Positions 38,267 through 48,650 are shown, counted from the first letter of the stretch. The stretch is 64,000 nucleotides of DNA from an uncultured Collinsella sp. (GCA_905197665.1 CAJJZP010000005.1:77359-141358); one strand, 5' to 3'. The notes: generated from the sequence alone by a model not told the origin. Program-made: numbers and translations.

Positions 38267-40291
38267 CTACATCAAGTTACAAACAGCTGCCGCGAAGGCT
38301 ACGGGGTCCTCGGGGAGGATGCCCTCGACGAGCAGGGCCTGGTCGTAAAGCAAGCCGGAGTACTGCTTGATCTTGTCGGCGTCGCCCGCCTTCTGGGCAG
38401 CGACGAGCTTGGCGAAGACCGGGTGCTTGGCGTTGAGCTCGAGCACGCGCTGGCTCTTAGGCATACCGTCGGGCGCGCCCTCGGGGCCCTTCTGAAGCAC
38501 TTTCTCCATCTCGAGCGAAAGCGGACCCTCGGTGGTGATGCAGACGGGAGCGTCAGTCAGACGCGCAGAGACGGCAACCTTCTCGACCTTGTCGCCGAGC
38601 GCCTCCTTCATGGCGTTAAAGAGGTCCTCGTTCTCCTTGGTGGCGTCCTCGGCCTCCTTCTTCTCGTCATCGGTCGCCAAGTCAAGATCGCCGGTCGCGA
38701 CGTTCTTAAGCTCCAGGTGACGATCCTCGACCTCAGGCTCAGCGCCATCGGCAACTGCCTTCTCAGCAGCCTCGCGAGCAGCGTCATCCTCGTAGACCTT
38801 GGGCATATCGGCAGCCACGTACTCACGCATGGCCTGGAAGGTGAACTCATCCACGTCCTGCGTCAGCAGCAGTACATCGTAACCGCGGTCGAGCACGCCC
38901 TTCACGACGGGCATCTTGGCCAGACGCTCGCGCGAATCGCCGGCGGCATAGTAGATTGCCTTCTGGCCCTCGGGCATGCCCTTGGCATACTCGGCAAGGG
39001 TGATCATCTTCTGCTCCTTGGCAGACCAGAACAGCAGCAGGTCGGCGAGCTCGTCGGCCTTCATGCCGTAGCTCGAGTAGATGCCGTACTTCAGACCGCG
39101 ACCAAAGTTCTCAAAGAACTTCTCGTATGCCTCGCGGTCGTTGTCGCGCATGTCCTCAAGATCGGCAGTGATCTTCTTCTCGACACGCTTGGCAATGGCC
39201 TTGAGCTGACGGTTCTGTTGCAGCGTCTCACGCGAGATGTTGAGCGTCACGTCGGCAGAGTCCACGACACCGCGCACAAAGTTGTAGTAGTCGGGCAGCA
39301 GGTCGTCGCACTTCTCCATAATCAGCACGTTGGAACTGTAGAGCGCCAGGCCCTTCTCGTAGTCCTTGCTGTACAGATCGAACGGGGCGCGACCCGGCAC
39401 AAACAGCAGCGCATCGTACTCAAGCGTACCCTCGGCATGGAAGCTGATAGTGCGCGCGGGATCGTCAAAGTCGTGGAATGTGGACTTGTAGAACTCGTTG
39501 TAATCCTTCTGCTCAACGTCGGAGCTGCGCTTTTTCCAGATCGGCGTCATGGAGTTGACGGTTTCGAGCTCCTGGTAGTCCTCGTACTCGGGCTTGTAAT
39601 CGTCGCCAGCATCCTCGGGCTTGGGTTTCTGACGGCTCTTGGACACCATCATCTGGATCGGGTAGCGCACATAGTTGCTGTACTGCTGAATCAGGCTCTT
39701 GAGGCCCCACTCGGTCAGGAAGCGATCGTAGGTCTCGGCCTCGCCGTCGGCGTCGAGTTTCTCGTTCTCGCGCAGCGTCAGAATGACATCGGTACCGTGC
39801 TCGGCACGCTCGCCATCCTCGATGGTGTAGCCCTCAAGACCGTCGGACTCCCAAACGTGGGCGGTATCCTCGCCATAAGCGCGGCTGACGACCTTCACAT
39901 GGCTGGCGACCATAAAAGCCGAGTAGAAGCCCACGCCAAACTGACCGATGATGTCGACATCGGAGCCCTGCTGCTCGGCGTTCTCGGTCTTAAACTCCTC
40001 GGAGCCGGAGTGGGCGATGGTGCCCAGGTTGCGCTCGAGCTCCTCAGCGGTCATGCCGATGCCGTTATCCGAAATCGTGATGGTGCGGGCATCCTTATCG
40101 AAGGAGACGCGAATGGCCAGGTCGCCCTGGTCGAGCTTAACGCTCGGATCCTGCAGGCTCTTAAAGTTGAGCTTGTCGACGGCGTCGCTCGCGTTGGAGA
40201 TAAGCTCGCGCAGGAAGATTTCCTTATTGGTGTAGATGGAGTTGATCATGAGGTCGAGCAGTTTTTTGCTCTCGGTCTTAAATTGACGCAT
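38267..40291 (-). CDS. htpG: Chaperone HtpG (bacterial Hsp90)
   Basis: 674 residues. ATP-dependent cytosolic chaperone. The N-terminal ATP domain shows YTNKEIFLRELISNASDAVD, ISDNGIGMTAEEL, IGQFGVGFYSAFMV and GTDVILTL; the middle domain has TPIWKK and GVVDSADVTLNISRETLQQ; the C-terminal dimerisation domain completes the usual length. AAAGGACTGCAC precedes the ATG at 40291. No CIRCE element is seen upstream; an ACATAC/GTATGT dyad (40404-40429) and TATAAA lie in the promoter region. Confidence 0.97.
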   Translation of the reverse strand: MRQFKTESKKLLDLMINSIYTNKEIFLRELISNASDAVDKLNFKSLQDPSVKLDQGDLAIRVSFDKDARTITISDNGIGMTAEELERNLGTIAHSGSEEFKTENAEQQGSDVDIIGQFGVGFYSAFMVASHVKVVSRAYGEDTAHVWESDGLEGYTIEDGERAEHGTDVILTLRENEKLDADGEAETYDRFLTEWGLKSLIQQYSNYVRYPIQMMVSKSRQKPKPEDAGDDYKPEYEDYQELETVNSMTPIWKKRSSDVEQKDYNEFYKSTFHDFDDPARTISFHAEGTLEYDALLFVPGRAPFDLYSKDYEKGLALYSSNVLIMEKCDDLLPDYYNFVRGVVDSADVTLNISRETLQQNRQLKAIAKRVEKKITADLEDMRDNDREAYEKFFENFGRGLKYGIYSSYGMKADELADLLLFWSAKEQKMITLAEYAKGMPEGQKAIYYAAGDSRERLAKMPVVKGVLDRGYDVLLLTQDVDEFTFQAMREYVAADMPKVYEDDAAREAAEKAVADGAEPEVEDRHLELKNVATGDLDLATDDEKKEAEDATKENEDLFNAMKEALGDKVEKVAVSARLTDAPVCITTEGPLSLEMEKVLQKGPEGAPDGMPKSQRVLELNAKHPVFAKLVAAQKAGDADKIKQYSGLLYDQALLVEGILPEDPVAFAAAVCNLM

Positions 40292-40403
40292 GTGCAGTCC
40301 TTTCGCGCTACCCCCGTCCGCAAAAACGGCCCGGTTGCCCGAGCCGCATCGCAGACCTGCTATGTCCAGACTTAGATTTTATAACCCATTAGCGCGCATA
40401 TAT

Positions 40404-40429
40404 ACATACGGAATCGAAAAACTGTATGT
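40404..40429. promoter_or_regulatory. ACATAC...GTATGT dyad in the htpG promoter region
   Basis: Perfect 6-bp arms across 14 bases, about 115 nt ahead of htpG and upstream of a TATAAA (-10-like) on the minus strand. Possible heat- or stress-regulator site. Confidence 0.3.
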
Positions 40430-40493
40430 CCAAACGCTCTGATACGCCAATTGCCAAGGAGTGTCCCCGACTGCCGGCAGGAAATGAACGTCC

Positions 40494-40994
40494 CTATCTG
40501 CCATCTACGCGCTTGGCCATCCAAGCATGGGGCTGGCCCTCGTCTTCGTAGTCCACCGGGGCAATCTGCGTGTAGCCCGCCTTGGCATAGAGCGGCAGCA
40601 CGTATTCCTGCGCATGCAGCTTAATGAGCTTGGCGCCGGCATCACGCGCGCACGTATCACTGGCCTCGACAATCTTGCTCGCCAGACCGCGACGGCGCAT
40701 GCTCGGCAGCACAGCCACGCGCCCCATAATGTAGGTCTCCCCCGCCGCGACGCCTTCGTCCAAGTCGCACGCCGGCGACACCGGAGCCTCCGCGTCAGCC
40801 GCACGCTCAAGCTCTTCGGGAAACACGCGCGAGCAACCGGCAAGCTCGCCGTCTACATAGAGCGTCACATGAATGCAGTTCGGATCCTCGTCGATAGCGT
40901 CAAACTCGTTCACGTAGCCCTGCTCGTCCATAAAAACGACGCGGCGCACCAACGCCGCGTCATCAAAGCATCCCGTCTTAAGTTGGATATCCAT
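40494..40994 (-). CDS. GNAT-family N-acetyltransferase (ElaA/YjcF-like)
   Basis: 166 residues. Acetyl-CoA-binding motif A is clear (MGRVAVLPSMRRRGLASKIV, containing the R-x-x-G-x-A pattern), with flanking FDAIDEDPNCIHVTLYVDG and the closing LHAQEYVLPLYAKAGYTQIA, typical of the small-molecule ElaA/YjcF-like subgroup. The acceptor substrate is unknown. ATG 40994 follows AAAGGGCAGCC. It stands alone between htpG and the cps genes. Confidence 0.9.
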   Translation of the reverse strand: MDIQLKTGCFDDAALVRRVVFMDEQGYVNEFDAIDEDPNCIHVTLYVDGELAGCSRVFPEELERAADAEAPVSPACDLDEGVAAGETYIMGRVAVLPSMRRRGLASKIVEASDTCARDAGAKLIKLHAQEYVLPLYAKAGYTQIAPVDYEDEGQPHAWMAKRVDGR

Positions 40995-41033
40995 GGCTGC
41001 CCTTTCATTCAATGCGAACGTTAGGGACAGATT

Positions 41034-41684
41034 TTAGCGAAAATGAGCTCCGCGCACGCTAAACTTCGCGCGAGCCTTCGCCAGGCAGTCGTAATGACCC
41101 ACGTTATGGGCATCGCTCGCGATGAAGCTGTACAGGTTCTGATCGAACAGGCGCTGTGCCGGCTTTTTCTCGCGACCAAAGCGACCGCCGGCAATAAAGT
41201 CCGCCGAAGCCTGCAGCTTGCAGCCCATATCGACCAGGCGCTCCGCCACGCTTACATCCTTTTGAACCGCACGATAGCGCTCAGGATGAGCGATGATCAC
41301 CTGGTAGCCACGGCACTGCAAATCGTAAATCGTGTTCTCGTACTCTCTAAACGCATACGCATCGGCATGCGTCGAAAGCTCGAGCAGAAACTCGTTGGTC
41401 CCATCGAAATGCAAGTGATCCGCGGCATCGATACCAAGCTCAACGAGCTTTCGATGGTTGACCTCGAAGCCCATCTGGAGCGGAAAACCGTCAGCGTTAT
41501 CGCGCAGCAGCTCAAAGGCATCCCACATCTTGTCGTAATCAAAATAGGGATCACGGCAGTGAGGAGTGCAAACGATTCTGGTTACACCGGCCCGCTTGGC
41601 AGCCTCGAGCATCGCCAAGCTCTCTTCGAGATCGGCGGCGCCGTCGTCTACACCCGGCAAGATATGGCAATGAATGTCACGCAT
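41034..41684 (-). CDS. CpsB-type PHP-domain tyrosine-protein phosphatase
   Basis: 216 residues. Mn-dependent phosphatase that removes phosphate from the Tyr-rich tail of the partner kinase, setting polysaccharide chain length. PHP motifs: DIHCHILPGVDDGA (2-16), CTPHCRDPY, HADAYAFREYE, IIAHPERYRAV and ASDAHNVGH. The length is slightly under the usual 240-250. It is the third gene of a unit cpsC-cpsD-cpsB with gaps of 2 and 17 bp. No glycosyltransferase or flippase genes are within the window. Confidence 0.92.
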   Translation of the reverse strand: MRDIHCHILPGVDDGAADLEESLAMLEAAKRAGVTRIVCTPHCRDPYFDYDKMWDAFELLRDNADGFPLQMGFEVNHRKLVELGIDAADHLHFDGTNEFLLELSTHADAYAFREYENTIYDLQCRGYQVIIAHPERYRAVQKDVSVAERLVDMGCKLQASADFIAGGRFGREKKPAQRLFDQNLYSFIASDAHNVGHYDCLAKARAKFSVRGAHFR

Positions 41685-41701
41685 AGGTCAGCCTTAATCA
41701 A

Positions 41702-42439
41702 CTAAACGTTTGCTCGGTTGGTGAAGATGCCCTTTTTGGAAGTGCCCTGATCGTCGGAGCCCTTCTTAACCTTCTTACCGTCCTTGGTGTAGTAAGAATA
41801 GTAGTACTCGCTGGTCTCGGTCTCACAGTAATTCATGACGGTACCGATGAGCTTGACCTTCTCGGACTTCTTAAGCTGGGCGATAGCGTTGAGCGCCTCT
41901 TCGCGCTTGGTAAAGTCCTCGCGCACCACGAACAGCGCGCCGTCGGTCAGGCTGGCAATCTCGGCAGCATCGATGAAGGTGCCGACCGGAGGAGCATCGA
42001 AGATGACGTACTGGAACTTAGCAGACAGTGCCTTGACCAGCTTGGCAAAGCGATGGGAGACGATGATGTCGGCAGGATTGGGAATATGCGGCTCGGCATC
42101 GAGGAAGTAGAAATTCTTCTGACCTGTCTCGACAATCGCCTGGTCGATAGAAACCTGCTCGGACAGGACTGCATAGAGTCCGCCGCGGGAGCGGACGCCG
42201 AGCATATCGGCAAGGGACCTGCGACGCATATCAGCCTCGACCAGCAGGACACTCTTGCCGCTCGTGGCGATTGCCTGAGCAAGGTTAATGGAAACCGTAG
42301 ACTTGCCCTCGTTGGGAATCGAGGAGGTAACGGTGATGGTGCGAATGGGGTCGTCCACGCTCGCAAAGCGGATGTTGGCCAGAAGGGTCTTGGCGGCATT
42401 CTGTACAACGAGCTTATCGGTGTTCTTTGCCTTAGCCAT
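41702..42439 (-). CDS. CpsD-type tyrosine kinase (BY-kinase cytoplasmic domain)
   Basis: 245 residues. ATPase domain with Walker A SSIPNEGKSTVSINLA, Walker A' LLVEADMRRRSLADM and Walker B VIFDAPPVG, and a C-terminal autophosphorylation cluster SEYYYSYY. In Gram-positives this kinase is activated by the separate membrane protein encoded next to it, here two bases upstream (42442). The phosphatase gene follows. Controls assembly/export of capsule or exopolysaccharide. GAAAGGTGG precedes the ATG. Confidence 0.94.
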   Translation of the reverse strand: MAKAKNTDKLVVQNAAKTLLANIRFASVDDPIRTITVTSSIPNEGKSTVSINLAQAIATSGKSVLLVEADMRRRSLADMLGVRSRGGLYAVLSEQVSIDQAIVETGQKNFYFLDAEPHIPNPADIIVSHRFAKLVKALSAKFQYVIFDAPPVGTFIDAAEIASLTDGALFVVREDFTKREEALNAIAQLKKSEKVKLIGTVMNYCETETSEYYYSYYTKDGKKVKKGSDDQGTSKKGIFTNRANV

Positions 42440-42441
42440 GC

Positions 42442-43098
42442 CTATTTACCACCTTTCATAGCCGGAATTCGGCCAACAACGGGAATACCCAGGAGCTCTT
42501 CTGCCTCTTCGGCACCGCGGATGCGGGTATTGAGCATGTCTGCCAAAACGACATAGGCAACTGCGATAAAGATACCGGCGAGGAACGCGACGGCAATATA
42601 CAGCGTGCGCTTGGGGCCGCTGGGGGCTTCGGGGGTCTTAGCCTCGTCGATAACGTTGATGCTCTGGGCAGCGCCGACGTTCTGAGCGACCGTACTCACC
42701 GAGCTGGCAATGGCCTTTGCGACCTCAGCCGTCTCCTTGGCATCGGTGCCGGTAACCGAAAGCGTAATGACACGCGTGGTGGTCTCGGAGGAAACAGACA
42801 CCTTGTAGTCATCCAAATCGGTGAGGCCCAGTTCTTTGGCGGCGCCGCTCTTAACGCTATCGCTATCCAGCAGCGTGGCGATATCGTTGGAAAGCATCTG
42901 GCTCGCCGAGAGATCGTTGTAGCTCATCTGACCGCTATCGTCGGTCTTGGCGAGAATGTACATGCTCGTCGTCGCGGTATAGGTGTTGTCCATCGCAATG
43001 AAGGACACGATGCCCATGGCGATCGCGCAGACCACCGGAAGGGTGATGACCAGCTTGAGGTGCTTCTTCAGCAGCTGGAACAGTTCGAGAAGGGTCAT
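42442..43098 (-). CDS. CpsC-type Wzz-domain chain-length protein, kinase activator
   Basis: 218 residues. Two membrane helices flank an outside domain: residues about 17-36 (LVITLPVVCAIAMGIVSFIA) and about 167-187 (LYIAVAFLAGIFIAVAYVVL). A Pro-rich PEAPSGPKR motif precedes the second helix, as usual in Wzz/CpsC proteins, and a short cytoplasmic tail (IPVVGRIPAMKGGK) should activate the neighbouring kinase. First gene of the cps trio; AAAGGCAAGC precedes the ATG. The polysaccharide itself cannot be told. Confidence 0.93.
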   Translation of the reverse strand: MTLLELFQLLKKHLKLVITLPVVCAIAMGIVSFIAMDNTYTATTSMYILAKTDDSGQMSYNDLSASQMLSNDIATLLDSDSVKSGAAKELGLTDLDDYKVSVSSETTTRVITLSVTGTDAKETAEVAKAIASSVSTVAQNVGAAQSINVIDEAKTPEAPSGPKRTLYIAVAFLAGIFIAVAYVVLADMLNTRIRGAEEAEELLGIPVVGRIPAMKGGK

Positions 43099-43232
43099 GC
43101 AGCTTGCCTTTCATTTCCCCAGTTCGGATTGACAAAACTGTCCGTATGTTATCGCATCTTTTTACCGAGACCAAACTCTATACATAAGAAACAGGCTCTC
43201 CTGTAAAAATGTCGGAAGCAATCGTAAAATTG

Positions 43233-43268
43233 CACAACAACGCCGCACCCGAAAGTCAAATGCGGCGT
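43233..43268 (-). terminator. Terminator of the PhoR-like kinase gene
   Basis: ACGCCGCA/TGCGGCGT stem followed on the minus strand by TGTTGTGC; 25 nt past the stop. The tail is weak. Confidence 0.6.
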
Positions 43269-43293
43269 CTACATCAATATCTGTGTTGTATCG

Positions 43294-44718
43294 CTATGCG
43301 AATGGCTCGTCCTGCTGTATGGGAAACGTCACCGTAATGGTGGTTCCCACGCCCAACTCGCTCGACAGATCAAGCGTGGCGTGATGATACAGGGCCGCAT
43401 GCTTGACAATGGCAAGCCCCAGGCCGGTTCCGCCGCGTGCCTTGGACCTACTCTTGTCCACGCGATAGAACCGCTCAAATACCTTGCCCTGTTCTTCAGG
43501 CGCGATACCGATTCCCGTGTCGGCGACCGCGAGGAACGGATGGCCTTCGTCGTTGGTGCCGCACTGCAGCGTAACCGTACCGCCGGGCCGATTGTAGCGG
43601 ATGGCGTTGCTTGCCAGATTATAGATGAGCTCGTCAATCAAGCGCGACACGCCTTCGATGACCACAGGCTTGGTCTCATGACTTATCGTCACATTCGCCT
43701 GACGGGCAACCTGTTCAAGGCGCTGCTCAACCGCGTAGATCGCACGCGAGAGCTCAATGGGCTCCGTGGACCCAATGGGCACTGCCTCGCCTTCAGTTGC
43801 ACGTTCGGCCTCGTCCAAGTTAGACAGCGTAAGGATGTCGTTGACAAGCGCTGCCAAGCGGCCCGCCTCACGATAGATGCGACCGCCAAAGTTGCGCAGG
43901 TCGTCCTCGCCCTCGACCATGCCATTTGCGATGAGCTCGGCATAGCCCGAAATCGCCGTAAGCGGCGTCTTGAGCTCATGGGTGATATTCGCCGTGAACT
44001 CGCGGCGCATACGGTCGTTGTCCGCTAGCACCGCCATTTGGCGCTTGAGTTCCTGGCGCTGCGACTCGATGCGCTCAAGCATGGGAACCATCTCGGCATA
44101 GGCGTGCTCATAGCTACGGCGTGGGTGATCCAAATCCACCTCTTGTAACGGCGCGATGATGGCACGGGACTCACGGCGCGCCATAAAAAACGAGAGTACT
44201 GCACCCGCTGCTGCGATAAGCAGCATCGGCGCCAGCATCGACAGCAAAATCGCCGCAACGCCAGGCTGGGCCTGCGCCAAGCGAACGACCTGGCCGTTAT
44301 CAAGGGTGACGGCGCGATACAGCATAATCTCGTCGAGTGTAGAGCTTGCGCGCTCCGCGGAACCCGAACCACTCTCAAAGGCCTCGATGACCTCGGGGCG
44401 ATCGCCATGGTTGGGCAGTGTGGAAGGCGACGCCTCGTTGTCGTAGGCAACAGATCCGTCCTTATTGATCAGCGTGATACGAAGATCCTCGCGATCGAGG
44501 CTTCGCAAGAACGGAATGGGCTCCTGCTGCTCGTCGAGGGCGGCAGCAATGAGCTCAGTTTCCTGCGCCAGATTGGCACTCGTGGCATCCGCCAAAGTGT
44601 TTTGCACAAAGAACGCACCCAGCACCGTAAACGCCACGATAACCGCCATGGCGCAGACAAAGATCGTCACAAAAACGCGGTGCGACAGCGTATGTTTTCC
44701 CTGGGGGGCGAAGACCAC
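43294..44718 (-). CDS. PhoR-like sensor histidine kinase
   Basis: 474 residues with two membrane helices (about 15-37, VFVTIFVCAMAVIVAFTVLG; about 157-178, LLSMLAPMLLIAAAGAVLSF), an extracytoplasmic domain between them, a HAMP-like linker, then the H box FTANITHELKTPLTAISGYA, N box ELIYNLASNAIRYN, G1 VADTGIGIAPEE, F box FERFYRVDKSRS and G2 GGTGLGLAIVKH. The start is GTG 44718 with GGGGAG upstream. It follows the regulator gene by 3 bp, and pstB is the first gene of the unit, so it probably senses phosphate status. Confidence 0.9.
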   Translation of the reverse strand: MVFAPQGKHTLSHRVFVTIFVCAMAVIVAFTVLGAFFVQNTLADATSANLAQETELIAAALDEQQEPIPFLRSLDREDLRITLINKDGSVAYDNEASPSTLPNHGDRPEVIEAFESGSGSAERASSTLDEIMLYRAVTLDNGQVVRLAQAQPGVAAILLSMLAPMLLIAAAGAVLSFFMARRESRAIIAPLQEVDLDHPRRSYEHAYAEMVPMLERIESQRQELKRQMAVLADNDRMRREFTANITHELKTPLTAISGYAELIANGMVEGEDDLRNFGGRIYREAGRLAALVNDILTLSNLDEAERATEGEAVPIGSTEPIELSRAIYAVEQRLEQVARQANVTISHETKPVVIEGVSRLIDELIYNLASNAIRYNRPGGTVTLQCGTNDEGHPFLAVADTGIGIAPEEQGKVFERFYRVDKSRSKARGGTGLGLAIVKHAALYHHATLDLSSELGVGTTITVTFPIQQDEPFA

Positions 44719-44721
44719 GGG

Positions 44722-45450
44722 TTACTCCCCCGATGCGGTGGACGCGGTGTCGTCACCTTCGGCACCATCACCGGCAGAAGGCTCGGCCAGGCGATAGCCC
44801 ACGCCGCGCACGGTCTCGATGGCGCTGGCATGCTCGCCCAGTTTTTGGCGAAGCGTCTGCACGTGCACGTCAACGGTGCGCGAACCGCCGTCGAAGTCCC
44901 AGCCCCACACGCTCTGCAGCAACGACTCGCGGGTAAAGACCACGCCGGGCTTGCGCATGAGGTACTCGAGCAGGTCGAACTCGCGCAGGGTGAGCTTAAG
45001 CGGCTCGCCGGCAACGGTCACCTCGCGATGGCTGGGCGAGAGCACGATGTCCCCCACGCTGAGCACATCGCTCGCCTGCTTGACCATGCCGCCGCGACGC
45101 AGCAGTGCGCGGCAGCGGCTCGCAAGCTCCATGAGCGAAAACGGCTTAGTCAGGTAATCGTCGGCACCGCCATCGAGCGCCATCACCTTGTCGAGCTCGG
45201 TGTCCTTGGCGGTAAGCATCATGATGGGCACCGTCGCCGTCAGGCGATCGGCACGCAGGCGGCGCATAATCGCCAAGCCATCGGTGTCGGGCAGCATGAT
45301 ATCGAGCAGCACAGCATCGGGCACCCGTCGCGCCACGGCAGCTTTAAACTCGCCATCGCACGAAAAGCCCTCGGCCTCGATTCCCTGCTTGCGCAGCGCG
45401 TAGACCGTCAAATCCCTGATGTTGTCATCGTCCTCGACGTAATAGATCAT
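44722..45450 (-). CDS. PhoB/PhoP-like response regulator
   Basis: 242 residues. A complete receiver (YYVEDDDNIRDL acidic pair, VLLDIMLPDTDG phospho-Asp, MMLTAKDTE, DDYLTKPFS Lys) and an OmpR-type winged helix (LTLREFDLLEYLMRKPG, RTVDVHVQTLRQKLGE, VRGVGYRLAEPS). It lies between pstB (64 bp upstream) and its kinase (3 bp downstream). Expected to activate phosphate-starvation genes. AAGGGGTTCAAC precedes the ATG. Confidence 0.92.
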   Translation of the reverse strand: MIYYVEDDDNIRDLTVYALRKQGIEAEGFSCDGEFKAAVARRVPDAVLLDIMLPDTDGLAIMRRLRADRLTATVPIMMLTAKDTELDKVMALDGGADDYLTKPFSLMELASRCRALLRRGGMVKQASDVLSVGDIVLSPSHREVTVAGEPLKLTLREFDLLEYLMRKPGVVFTRESLLQSVWGWDFDGGSRTVDVHVQTLRQKLGEHASAIETVRGVGYRLAEPSAGDGAEGDDTASTASGE

Positions 45451-45514
45451 GTTGAACCCCTTTGCGGCCGATATGACCGCATCTTAACCCTAAAAGCACC
45501 TGTAAAAGACAGCG

Positions 45515-46390
<876 letters not shown>

Positions 46391-46493
46391 ACCGCACACC
46401 TCCATATCGATATCAATTCAGCAGTATCGATAGTAGGAATCGCGGCTCATACGCACGTGAGCACATTGTCAAGTGTTTGTAAGGGCACGCTAG

Positions 46494-47732
46494 CTATGCG
46501 GCGGGCAGCTCGATGGTGAATATCGTGTGTTCGGGCGTCGATTCACATGCAACGGTACCGCCGTGTGCCGCGATGATCTCCTTGGCAATAGCAAGGCCCA
46601 AACCGGCACCACCGCGATTGGTCGCACGCGCCGCATCCAGGCGATAGAACTTCTCAAAGATCACCTTGAGCTTTGGCTCAGGGATCGGATCGCCCTGGTT
46701 TATAAATCGTACGCGCACGCCGCCGTTACCCAAACGTCTGGCCTCAATCGTGATCATCGAGCCTTCATAGCTATAGGCAACGGCGTTTTTCATGATGTTG
46801 TTGAATACGCGAGCCATCTTGTCGCCGTCCACGAGCACCGTCAGATCCTCGCAGATATCAACCTGGGCTTCTTTATGCTGTTCGTTGAGAATGGGATAGA
46901 ACTCGTCGGCCACCTGTGCCAGTAAGAGCCCCAAATCGACGTAGCTGCGGGTGAGCACGATATCGTGGAAATCAAAGCGCGTGATGTCGAAGAACTCCTC
47001 GATGAGCGCATCGAGCCGGTGGGCCTTGTCGAGTGCCACGCCCGTAAAACGTGTGCGCTGCTCAAGCGGCAAATCGGGGGCCTCCTGCAAGAGCGAAAGG
47101 TAGCCCACCACGCTGGCGAGCGGCGTGCGCAGGTCGTGCGCCAGGTACGTCACCAGGTCATCTTTGCGGTGGGATTCGTCACGCAGGGCTTGTTGAACCC
47201 TACGCTCGCAATCGCGCGCCCGGTTGAGCGCGCCCTCGACCTCGAGGAAGTCGCCGTCAATGTTATCCCATGTGTCGGGGTTATCGATCAGACGGTCCTG
47301 AATGCGGGCGGCAATCACGCGGTCGGCGTGCAGCTCGCCCTGCTCGTAACCCTGGTAGTACAGGGCGCGTCCGCAGAAGAACAGGACGCACACGGCAAGC
47401 GCCAGCACAAATCCAAGCATGTTGAACACAAAGCCGGCGTCAAAGAATACGGGCTCGCCAATACCGCCAAGCGCCATGGACCCGATCGCCAACGTAATTG
47501 TCCACGCGGCGCCGCCGATCACCACACAGCGGCGAACGATTTCGAATCGATCAATCAGCAAAAAGCCAATGAATAGAACTGCCAAGATGCCAACGATATT
47601 GTCAATGCCGATGAGCAGCAGACTCAGCAAAAAGAGCAGCACCGTCGCTAACGCACGGTTGTCAACGACCGCCCTTACGTATTCAAAGAGTCGATCGGGT
47701 ACCTCGAATGCCCGCCTATCGTCTTTTGTCAT
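46494..47732 (-). CDS. VanS-like sensor histidine kinase
   Basis: 412 residues. The N-terminus holds about four membrane helices (ALATVLLFLLSLLLIGIDNI, VGILAVLFIGFLLID, TITLAIGSMALGGIG, GFVLALAVCVLFFCGR), a linker, then the kinase core: LVTYLAHDLRTPLASVVGYL (phospho-His), ARVFNNIMKNAVAYSYEG, FEKFYRLDAARATNRGGAGL and GLGLAIAKEIIAAHGG. The core resembles VanS-type kinases (YLAHDLRTPL). It follows the VanR-like regulator by 25 bp, and the divergent gene is a D,D-carboxypeptidase, so a cell-wall signal is plausible. No vanHAX genes are present. Confidence 0.9.
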   Translation of the reverse strand: MTKDDRRAFEVPDRLFEYVRAVVDNRALATVLLFLLSLLLIGIDNIVGILAVLFIGFLLIDRFEIVRRCVVIGGAAWTITLAIGSMALGGIGEPVFFDAGFVFNMLGFVLALAVCVLFFCGRALYYQGYEQGELHADRVIAARIQDRLIDNPDTWDNIDGDFLEVEGALNRARDCERRVQQALRDESHRKDDLVTYLAHDLRTPLASVVGYLSLLQEAPDLPLEQRTRFTGVALDKAHRLDALIEEFFDITRFDFHDIVLTRSYVDLGLLLAQVADEFYPILNEQHKEAQVDICEDLTVLVDGDKMARVFNNIMKNAVAYSYEGSMITIEARRLGNGGVRVRFINQGDPIPEPKLKVIFEKFYRLDAARATNRGGAGLGLAIAKEIIAAHGGTVACESTPEHTIFTIELPAA

Positions 47733-47757
47733 ATCTACTCCCCCACCATCAAAGGCG

Positions 47758-48453
47758 TTATTCGATTATGTAGCCGACGCCCCAGACGTTTTTGATAAAG
47801 CGCGGCTTCTGGGCATCGTCGCCGATCTTTTCGCGCAGATGGCGAATGTGCACCATAACCGTATTGTTGGAGCCGGGCATAAAGTCCTCGTTCCACACCG
47901 CGCGGAACAGGTCCTCCACGGGCACTACGCTGCCGCGATGCTCGGCCAGATACAGCAAGATGGAATACTCGATGGGCGTGAGGCGCACCGGCGCACCGTC
48001 CACCGTCACGGAGCGAGCGTCACGGTTGATCTCGAGGCCGTCGAGCTGGAGGGTCGGCAACTCGGTCGCCTGCGCGCGGCTACCGTAGCTGGTGTAGCGA
48101 CGCAACTGAGCATGAACGCGCGCGATGAGCTCCAGCGGGCGGAACGGCTTGACCACGTAATCGTCCGCGCCAAGCGAAAGGCCTTCGATCTTATCCTGCT
48201 GGGCATCGCGTGCCGTCAACATAATTACGGGATAGGTATGGCTGGAACGGATCGTACGCAACAGCTCAAAGCCGTCGATATCAGGCAGCATGACATCCAG
48301 CAGCGCCAGATCAAACTCCTGCTCCAGAATCGCCTTGGCCGCATCGGCCCCGCTGTAGGCGATCTGGACGTCAAAGCCCTCTTTTGTAAGGTAGATACCA
48401 ACCAGGTCGGCGATGGCCTTCTCGTCATCAACTACCAGTATGCGCTCGTTCAT
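47758..48453 (-). CDS. VanR-like response regulator
   Basis: 231 residues. Receiver with ILVVDDEKAIADLVGIYL, DLALLDVMLPDIDGFELL (phospho-Asp), VIMLTARDAQQDKIEGLSLG and DDYVVKPFRPLEL, then an OmpR winged helix (LTPIEYSILLYLAEHRGSV, NTVMVHIRHLREKIGD, KNVWGVGYIIE). NTVMVHIRHLREKIGD is typical of the VanR/CroR-like group. First gene of a two-gene unit with the VanS-like kinase; divergent from the D,D-carboxypeptidase gene across 197 bp. GAGGAGCACGC precedes the ATG. Confidence 0.92.
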   Translation of the reverse strand: MNERILVVDDEKAIADLVGIYLTKEGFDVQIAYSGADAAKAILEQEFDLALLDVMLPDIDGFELLRTIRSSHTYPVIMLTARDAQQDKIEGLSLGADDYVVKPFRPLELIARVHAQLRRYTSYGSRAQATELPTLQLDGLEINRDARSVTVDGAPVRLTPIEYSILLYLAEHRGSVVPVEDLFRAVWNEDFMPGSNNTVMVHIRHLREKIGDDAQKPRFIKNVWGVGYIIE

Positions 48454-48605
48454 GCGTGCTCCTCTCGCGCTCCATTATGCCCGAGGCGGCGCCCGCCACA
48501 CACAACAAGCGTGGGCGATTAAGTCGACCTTAAGCACCCTTGCGCCCATTCGAGCACGAATGCGGGCCATGCGCGCACGCAACGATCGTCGTCGCCGGCA
48601 AACGA

Positions 48606-48611
48606 TATACT
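48606..48611 (+). promoter_or_regulatory. -10 element supporting the GTG start of the carboxypeptidase
   Basis: TATACT followed by a 39-nt leader to GTG 48651; the -35 position (CGATCG) is poor. A start at the upstream ATG (48540) would precede this promoter. Confidence 0.4.
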
Positions 48612-48650
48612 CTAGTGCCAGAAGAGACCATCCCGTCGAAAGCGAAATCT

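Noticed and set aside
40292..40493. CIRCE heat-shock operator before htpG
   Set aside because: No TTAGCACTC-N9-GAGTGCTAA or close variant is present.
46494..48453. Vancomycin resistance operon
   Set aside because: Only VanRS-like regulators are present; there is no vanH, vanA/B ligase or vanX, and the carboxypeptidase is an ordinary PBP5 type.
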